NCBI GenBank assembly: GCA_036510575.1
Contig: DATCDR010000106.1
Span: 1-40,075 of the forward strand
DNA from: DATCDR01 sp036510575
GTDB taxonomy: Bacteria; Actinomycetota; Acidimicrobiia; Acidimicrobiales; Bog-793
Reading direction: 5' to 3'
DNA: 40,075 nt
In this document: piece after piece, positions 34,809-40,075 of the stretch
Numbering within the stretch: position 1 is the stretch's first letter
Layout: each line of letters begins with the position of its first letter
Translations under genes and position numbers: made by a program
Notes under the pieces: model-generated
What the model was told of the DNA's origin: nothing
The model's database searches: none
Seen by the model: the letters and a program-made list of their open reading frames with translations, nothing else

Positions 34809-35239
34809 GCGACGCTCGTCGCTCCGGCGTCGTTGTAGACACGATGGTTGTCAGCTGGCTATTCGACGAGCGGCCTAATCCGCTCGCTGACCAATATCGC
34901 GGGCTGATCGGACGAGCGCCGGTCGTTCTCGCATTCCACACCGTGATGGAGCTGCGCTTCGGTGCGATACGGGCTGGGTGGGGTGAGCTACGACGACGTC
35001 GACTCGAGTGGCGAATTGCTGAGCTCTCCATCGTTCAGCCCGACGACGCGATGATCACCGTGTGCGCAGAGCTGCGAGCTGACTGTCAGCGGATCGGACA
35101 CGCCCTTGGCAACAAGATCCACGACGGGGATCGATGGATCGCGGCAGCTGCGATCCGTCTTCGCGTACCGCTCGTCTCACATGACGCCGTATTCAAAAAT
35201 GTCCCGCAGCTCGAATTGGTAACGGCCAACCGAGCTTGA
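34805..35239 (+). CDS. PIN-domain ribonuclease toxin (VapC-like)
   Basis: 144-residue Mg-dependent RNase of the PIN family; VapC toxins cut tRNA or rRNA and arrest growth. The acidic active site is complete: Asp12 in VVVDTMVVSWLF, Glu49 in TVMELRFGA, and later Asp residues in KIHDGDRWIAAAAI and LVSHDAVF. The gene overlaps the antitoxin at ATGA. The whole pair appears intact and could stabilise the mobile element. Confidence 0.85.
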   Translation: MSDARRSGVVVDTMVVSWLFDERPNPLADQYRGLIGRAPVVLAFHTVMELRFGAIRAGWGELRRRRLEWRIAELSIVQPDDAMITVCAELRADCQRIGHALGNKIHDGDRWIAAAAIRLRVPLVSHDAVFKNVPQLELVTANRA

Positions 35240-35358
35240 AGAGGATTGGCGTCGGACTGCGAATCTGGCAGCAGGACGCTCAACAAGGCGAGACCGGCGT
35301 ACTACGAGGATCCGCTGCTCGGCGGCGTTCCCCATTCGAAGAACCCTACGTCCCGAGG

Positions 35359-35648
35359 TCACACCACGGATCGCGAGCGCCCCGCGCTGGCACCCCGGCG
35401 ACGACCGCCGAGATTATTCGCGCCATGGCCCCAAGTCTGTTGAGCGATGTCCTTCGGTTTTGCGGGATGGCGGTGCTCGTCGACGTAGCGTTGAAGGTCC
35501 GCCTTGTCGAAGCGGAGCTTGCCGGCGATCTTCACGAAGTCCAGTTCTGTTTTCTGCACAAGCCGGCGCACGTGACGATCGACGGGGCCAGGTACGTCGC
35601 CGCGCCCTTGATGTCCACAAGTTCTGGAAACTGCAGTTGCTCAATCAC
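35359..35648 (-). pseudogene. Excisionase-like (MerR/Xis helix-turn-helix) protein, frameshifted
   Basis: From GTG 35648 (GAGGAG upstream) the frame reads IVIEQLQFPELVDIKGAATYLAPSIVT; near 35565 one base is missing, and the next frame continues RRLVQKTELDFVKIAGKLRF and DKADLQRYVDEHRHPAKP. Joined, this is the winged-helix layout of small excisionase/DNA-binding proteins: helix-turn-helix with GxxRF/DxxDLxxYV at the end. An excisionase next to a relaxase gene fits an integrative conjugative element. A shift in the DNA-binding part would disable it unless it is a base error. Confidence 0.65.
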
Positions 35649-35761
35649 GATCGTTCTCCTCTTCTTTTCATCAATCACTGGACAACATCGAGCAGTCCGA
35701 AACGACCCCGCAGCGCCCGGCAATGCCTCCTGCCTACCGTCAATGACCATCGGTGGTTCCG

Positions 35762-36058
35762 TCATCGGCGCGCACCACGAGTGGCCGTGGATGCCCGAAT
35801 GTGACCCGGCCGGACCGATTTGAGCCATCCGCGGGTGACCCGCGGATACCAGGGTGGCCGCTCCTTGACCGGTAGAGCTCGCGTGTACGACACGAGTGCT
35901 TCATCGGCCGGCCTTGGCTCGGTCCATTTAGATCCTTCGGTGACGTCCACTACGAAGTAATGGCCCGCGAAGTCCAGGAATCCTGACAAAGCTTTTTGTG
36001 ACGATTTGCTGTGAAACCTTCCTCCGTCCCCTCTGGTCCTTGCTCCGTGGGTCGGCAC
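35762..36058 (-). CDS. Uncertain hypothetical protein
   Basis: A minus frame with protein-like content (SGFLDFAGHYFVVDVTEG, ADEALVSYTRALPVKERPPW) ending at 35762. No clear ribosome binding site for its GTG and no family recognised. It may be the C-terminal part of a replication or transfer protein of the mobile element; that is only a guess. Confidence 0.3.
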   Translation of the reverse strand: MPTHGARTRGDGGRFHSKSSQKALSGFLDFAGHYFVVDVTEGSKWTEPRPADEALVSYTRALPVKERPPWYPRVTRGWLKSVRPGHIRASTATRGARR

Positions 36059-36133
36059 GACCGGACGTCGATCAAGTAGCGAGACGCATGAGCCCAGCGG
36101 AAGCGGTCTTTCCGAACAGCGATTTGTTGCCTT

Positions 36134-36793
36134 TTACGGCACCACCGTGAAGGGAAGCTGTGATGTCACGTAGCGACCGCTGTCGCCGAGGTCGAGCACA
36201 GCGTCGAATGCCCACTGGCCGGCCGGGATCGCATAGCCGAGCGTCCGGACGAACGAGGTGGTGCCAAGCAGCAGCGGCACCGAGGTCGTCTCGCCGGCCA
36301 CCAGGCGGAAGACGACATGCGGCGTCGGCTGCGCGCCGACAAAGCCGCCTACGACTTCGCCGCTAACTGGGTCGAGAACGCGTGCGGTCAAATTGCCATT
36401 GGTCCGGACCGTGAGCTCACGCCTACCGAGATTTCGCAATTGGAGCTCGCTTATCGCATCGAAACCAGAACGGACCTCGAGCTCGTCTCGAAGCGAGACC
36501 GCCACCTCGTCGATACGAAGCCGTAAGAGATGTCGCGGCGGCCGATGCACGACGACACCGCCGGCTGGCGAGGAAGCGTACGGGAACGGAAGCGCGCCAA
36601 GCGTTACAGCGACCGCCCCGCCGAAGCGGGCGTGCACTTCCGAGGCGATCTCTGTCGCCCACGCTGCGAGCGTGAGTTGACACCGAGGGGAGGGAGATCG
36701 TTCGGAGGCGACATCGACAAAGCCTCGAATTGGTCGTCGTGGGTCGTCGCGGAGCTCGTCGACGAATGCTCGTAGCTCGTCCCAGATGCTCAC
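36134..36793 (-). CDS. Hypothetical protein with C-terminal beta-sandwich
   Basis: 219 residues, no signal peptide. The N-terminal half is helical (SIWDELRAFVDELRDD, LAAWATEIASEVHARFGG). The C-terminal half alternates strands (ELQLRNLGRRELTVRT, LTARVLDPVSGEVVGGF, VVFRLVAGETTSVPLLLGT, YAIPAGQWAFDAVLDLGDSG), resembling Ig-like BsuPI inhibitor folds; this is pattern resemblance only. Start GTG 36793, with AGAGGGGAA some 30 bases upstream and no closer Shine-Dalgarno. Upstream (36794-37026) is a divergent intergenic region shared with the relaxase gene. Confidence 0.65.
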   Translation of the reverse strand: MSIWDELRAFVDELRDDPRRPIRGFVDVASERSPSPRCQLTLAAWATEIASEVHARFGGAVAVTLGALPFPYASSPAGGVVVHRPPRHLLRLRIDEVAVSLRDELEVRSGFDAISELQLRNLGRRELTVRTNGNLTARVLDPVSGEVVGGFVGAQPTPHVVFRLVAGETTSVPLLLGTTSFVRTLGYAIPAGQWAFDAVLDLGDSGRYVTSQLPFTVVP

Positions 36794-37026
36794 CCATCTA
36801 ATTCTCGCCGTTCCCCTCTGTTCGTGTCATTCGCCCTTCGCCTCGTATGGTGAATGACTCCTCACGAGCGGTCCCTTACTTTTGACCATTGTCTACCACC
36901 ACTTACCATTTCAGATTTAGCCCTTCACAAGGTCTTTTGTACGTGGCATAACTGATCTGTGGTCGACACCTCTGCACTGAAAGTGCGTACGTCCCCGGCG
37001 ACTAATTTTGGAGATCCGCGCCGGTG

Positions 37027-40000
37027 ATGAGCCTCGTGAAGCTCGCGCCGGATGCCTGGCGATACTTCGCGGAGGAGATCGCGACCGGTCGCGAGGACTA
37101 CTACGCCCGCTCCGCGGAGCGTCCGGGACTGTTCCTCGGGCGTGGAGCAGAGGTGCTCCGGATTGCCGGCCAACAGGTCGACGCGCTGATGCTCGAGCGC
37201 TTGATCGGCCAGGGTCGACACCCAATCGATGGTTCCGCGCTCGGTCGTCCATTCCCTGACCGCCCCGGGATCGTTGCCGGCTTCGGGCTCACCTTCTCCC
37301 CGCCCAAGACCGTCTCGATACTTTGGGGCACCGCTGACAGCTACACCTCCGCTGCCGTCCTAGCCGCCCACGAGCGCTCGTTCGAAACTTCGCTCGCCTT
37401 TCTCCAGGACCACGCCGCGTTCACCCGGATTGGCGCGGGCGGGGTCTTCCAGGTCGACTCCGAAGGCTTTCTCGCCGCAGCGGGCTTCACGCATCGCACC
37501 TCGCGCGCAGCTGACCCACAGCTCCACACCCACGTCCTCGTTGCCAACAAGGTCCGCGCCGAGGACGGCCGTTGGCGCTCGCTTGATGCCCGCGAGCTCT
37601 TCGAGCACCAAAAGGCCGCAGGGATGCTCTACAAGGCGGCGCTCAGGGCCGAGCTTGCGACGACGCTCGGCGTGCGTTGGACCGAGGTCGACGAGAACGG
37701 CATCGCCGAGATCGAAGGCGTGCCGCAGGTCCTCGTCGAGGCATGGTCGTCTCGTCGCAAGGCAGTCGAGGAGATGGGGAGTCAGCTCGTCGCGGAGCGC
37801 GAAGTCAACCTTGGCCGCGAGCTGTCGCCGTCCGAGCGCGCCGCCGCCTACCAACTCGCCGCCTATCGCACCCGTGCCCCGAAGGTCGAGTCTGATACTC
37901 CGACCGCGGAGCTCAACGCGCGCTGGCGCGAGGAGGCGCGCTCCTGGGGCCAGGAGCCCGAGCAGTGGCTGCCCGCCGTGCTCGGCCACGAGCCGACACG
38001 GTCCATGGACGACCCTGATGCGGTCGTGTTGACAACAGTCGAGCGGTTGCAGTCGACCAAGGCCACCTGGGGCCGCTCGGACGCGGTCGAGGTGCTATCG
38101 ACGCTCGTCATCGGCGAGCGCGCCGACGAGGTGCGAAGCCTCGTTGACCAGCTCGCAGACTCGGTGCTTCGCAACGGTGAGGTCTGTTCACTCGCCTCGC
38201 CACTCCCCGCTGAGGTGCCCGCGTCGTTGCGGCGACGCGACGGGATGCCCCAGATCGAGCGACACGGCGCGACACGCTTCACCACCAAGGCGACACTCCG
38301 GTCGGAGGGACGTGTCCTCGACATCGTCGCTAACGGCATCGGAGCGAAGACAGCGGTCGTGCCGGTCCATACCGTCGACGCAGTCCTCAGCGAGTCGGAC
38401 CTTGGTGAGGACCAGCGACGCGCCGTACGCGATCTCCTCACGGGCGGCGATCGCGTTGCGCTGCTCGTCGGGCCGGCTGGGGCGGGGAAGTCACGCGCCC
38501 TCGACACTGCCCGTGAGGGATGGGAGCGCGCCGGCTTCCAGCTCGTCGGGGTCGCGCCTTCGGCGATGGCGGCGTCGGTCCTTCACGAGGAGGCCGGCAT
38601 CGCCTCGGACACCCTCGCCCGTTTCCTTCTCGACGTGCAGAACGGAAAGCGACGGCTCACGGACAGGGACGTGGTCGTGCTCGACGAGGCGACGATGGCG
38701 CGGACCGACGACCTGGACGCTCTCGTTCGCGCGATCACGCGCGCTCGCTCGAAGCTGGTCCTCGTCGGCGACCCTTCCCAGCTCGGCGCGGTCGGGCCGG
38801 GCGGGATGTTCCGCACGCTCGTCGGCGATCACGGCGCCGCCGAGCTGGAGACGGTGCGCCGCTTCCGCAATCCATGGGAGGCAGCGGCATCGCTTCGGCT
38901 TCGCGAACGGGATGTCTCGGTTCTTGCCCTCTACGCGGAACACGACCGTATCGGTGCCGGCAGTCGACAGACCGCGATGGAGGATGCCTTCGCGGCTTCG
39001 CGCGATGCCCGCGCTCGCGGTTGCTCTGTCCTCGTCATGGCCGGCGACAACGCGACGGCGGAGGCCTTTGCGCTGCGCGCCCGGGGGGAGCGAGTCGCAT
39101 CGGGCGAGGTCGAAGCGAGCGGTGTGCAGCTTGTGAACGGCGTCGCCGGAATCGGCGACGAGATTGTGACGCTGAAGAACGACCGCCGGCTTGTTCCGTC
39201 GCCAGGGGAGTTCGTGCGCAACGGTGAGCGATGGCGAGTCGCTGGTCGACAGGACGACGGATCGCTCGCGGTCGAGGCGATGTCCGGCCGCGGACGAGTC
39301 GAGCTCCCATTGGCCTATGTCCGCGAGCACGTTGCACTCGCCTACGCATTGACGGTCCACAAAGCCCAGGGTCAGACCGTCGACGTCGGGATCGCGCTCG
39401 TCGACGAGCGGATGACCTCCCAGCAGCTCTATGTCGCGATGAGCCGCGGGCGCGACGAGAACCGGGCTTTCGTCATCCAGTCTCGGGGGGAGCTCTCCGA
39501 GCACGCCTTCGCGAACTTCACGAATCCGACGGCCCATGAGGTCCTCGCGGAGGTGTTGCAACGCGACGGCGCGGAGCGAAGCGCTCATGACGTGCTTCGT
39601 CAGAGTCTCGAAAAAATGGACGACCTCGGCCTCCTCCGCCATCTCCATGCCGAGGCGAATAGGCACATCGACGAAAAGGCCGGTCATGACCGTACGAAGG
39701 AGATCGAGCGCCTGGCCGCGAAGGCTGATCTCGTGACAGCCCGCGCCAACCTGCAGGTCGCGTACGGGCACCTCCGCGAGGTAATCGATCGTCGGGAGAA
39801 CGCCGAGCGGCAGATCGAGGAGTCGACGGCTCGCGGGGTGCGGGCAGTGGATCGCGTCAACTTGGAGCTGCGAGGTGCGCGAGCCGCTGAGCAGCGCGCG
39901 CTCCGACACGCGGAACGGGCCCGCCATGTTCTCTACGAAGCCGAGCACGCGACCGACGAGATCGCACGCCTCCGCGAGGAACAGCACCGGCGCGTCGAGT

Positions 40001-40075
40001 GGCTGCACGATCATTCTGATGAGGCGCGCTACGTCGTCCAGCTCGAGTCGCGCATCGCCGCGGTCGACGGCGCGG
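37027..40075 (+). CDS. MobF/TrwC-type conjugative relaxase with helicase domain (3' end beyond window)
   Basis: Nicks the transfer origin, stays bound to the DNA 5' end, and unwinds the strand during conjugation. At least 1,016 residues. The relaxase domain has the catalytic tyrosine pair Tyr25-Tyr26 (EDYYARSAE) and the metal-binding triad His156, His167, His169 (FTHRT and LHTHVLVANK). The helicase part has Walker A GPAGAGKS (482-489), DEATMARTDD, LVGDPSQLG, and the RecD-like AYALTVHKAQGQTVD near residue 780. The last 150 residues are charged and probably coiled coil. ATG 37027 follows GGAG; a GTG one codon earlier is equally possible. No frameshift seen. Confidence 0.93.
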   Translation, partial: MSLVKLAPDAWRYFAEEIATGREDYYARSAERPGLFLGRGAEVLRIAGQQVDALMLERLIGQGRHPIDGSALGRPFPDRPGIVAGFGLTFSPPKTVSILWGTADSYTSAAVLAAHERSFETSLAFLQDHAAFTRIGAGGVFQVDSEGFLAAAGFTHRTSRAADPQLHTHVLVANKVRAEDGRWRSLDARELFEHQKAAGMLYKAALRAELATTLGVRWTEVDENGIAEIEGVPQVLVEAWSSRRKAVEEMGSQLVAEREVNLGRELSPSERAAAYQLAAYRTRAPKVESDTPTAELNARWREEARSWGQEPEQWLPAVLGHEPTRSMDDPDAVVLTTVERLQSTKATWGRSDAVEVLSTLVIGERADEVRSLVDQLADSVLRNGEVCSLASPLPAEVPASLRRRDGMPQIERHGATRFTTKATLRSEGRVLDIVANGIGAKTAVVPVHTVDAVLSESDLGEDQRRAVRDLLTGGDRVALLVGPAGAGKSRALDTAREGWERAGFQLVGVAPSAMAASVLHEEAGIASDTLARFLLDVQNGKRRLTDRDVVVLDEATMARTDDLDALVRAITRARSKLVLVGDPSQLGAVGPGGMFRTLVGDHGAAELETVRRFRNPWEAAASLRLRERDVSVLALYAEHDRIGAGSRQTAMEDAFAASRDARARGCSVLVMAGDNATAEAFALRARGERVASGEVEASGVQLVNGVAGIGDEIVTLKNDRRLVPSPGEFVRNGERWRVAGRQDDGSLAVEAMSGRGRVELPLAYVREHVALAYALTVHKAQGQTVDVGIALVDERMTSQQLYVAMSRGRDENRAFVIQSRGELSEHAFANFTNPTAHEVLAEVLQRDGAERSAHDVLRQSLEKMDDLGLLRHLHAEANRHIDEKAGHDRTKEIERLAAKADLVTARANLQVAYGHLREVIDRRENAERQIEESTARGVRAVDRVNLELRGARAAEQRALRHAERARHVLYEAEHATDEIARLREEQHRRVEWLHDHSDEARYVVQLESRIAAVDGA

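Noticed and set aside
38491..40014. 507-codon minus-strand ORF opposite the relaxase
   Set aside because: The plus strand encodes a continuous MobF relaxase-helicase with intact motifs; the reverse frame is a high-GC shadow.

Overview
The window is GC-rich bacterial DNA with GTG starts, ATGA/GTGA stop-start overlaps, two genes whose -10 boxes sit where leaderless mRNAs would begin at the start codon, and actinobacterial-type genes (Cgl0159-like aldolase, MobF relaxase). I infer an actinomycete, possibly an acidimicrobial lineage; the sequence alone does not settle the genus.

Layout. 1-2.1 kb: the end of an ogt-type DNA alkyltransferase gene (frameshifted near its C-terminus) and a SnoaL-like gene with a strong hairpin terminator. 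At 2.16, 31.29 and 32.92 kb lie three direct copies of the 3' half of a tRNA-Arg(ACG) gene, all on the minus strand. They look like nested attachment sites, so 2.2-31.3 kb reads as one integrated island and 31.3-32.9 kb as a second, very small one. 3-8 kb: a decayed abortive-infection-like gene, an intact CHASE-like/GGDEF/EAL membrane protein, a structured 0.35-kb repeat (second copy at 29 kb) and an IS30 transposase relic. 7.9-11 kb: a conspicuously AT-rich MetE-core methyltransferase gene, convergent with a two-gene unit encoding an IolE-like TIM-barrel protein and a transaldolase-like protein. 11.5-12 kb: an IS1380 transposase relic.

12-25.7 kb is the heart of the window: a plus-strand, tightly coupled array of a Cgl0159-type aldolase (broken), iolB, iolD, iolE, iolG, a glycerophosphodiester phosphodiesterase, an inositol monophosphatase-family enzyme, then a binding-protein ABC transporter (SBP, two permeases, ATPase), a second phosphodiesterase and a second inositol monophosphatase-family enzyme. 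The arrangement suggests import of glycerophosphoinositol or a similar inositol phosphodiester, cleavage to inositol phosphate, dephosphorylation, and inositol catabolism through IolG-IolE-IolD-IolB. IolC, IolA and a regulator are not in the window, and the aldolase gene is frameshifted. An MgtC-family gene follows, then 2 kb of gene debris and a small secreted-repeat protein.

After the last tRNA fragment (32.9 kb on) the content is that of a mobile element: a lone antitoxin with a 10-codon toxin stump, an intact antitoxin/PIN-toxin pair, a frameshifted excisionase-like gene, hypothetical proteins, and a large MobF-type relaxase-helicase that runs off the window end. The integrase and the intact tRNA-Arg gene are not in view and would be expected at higher coordinates.
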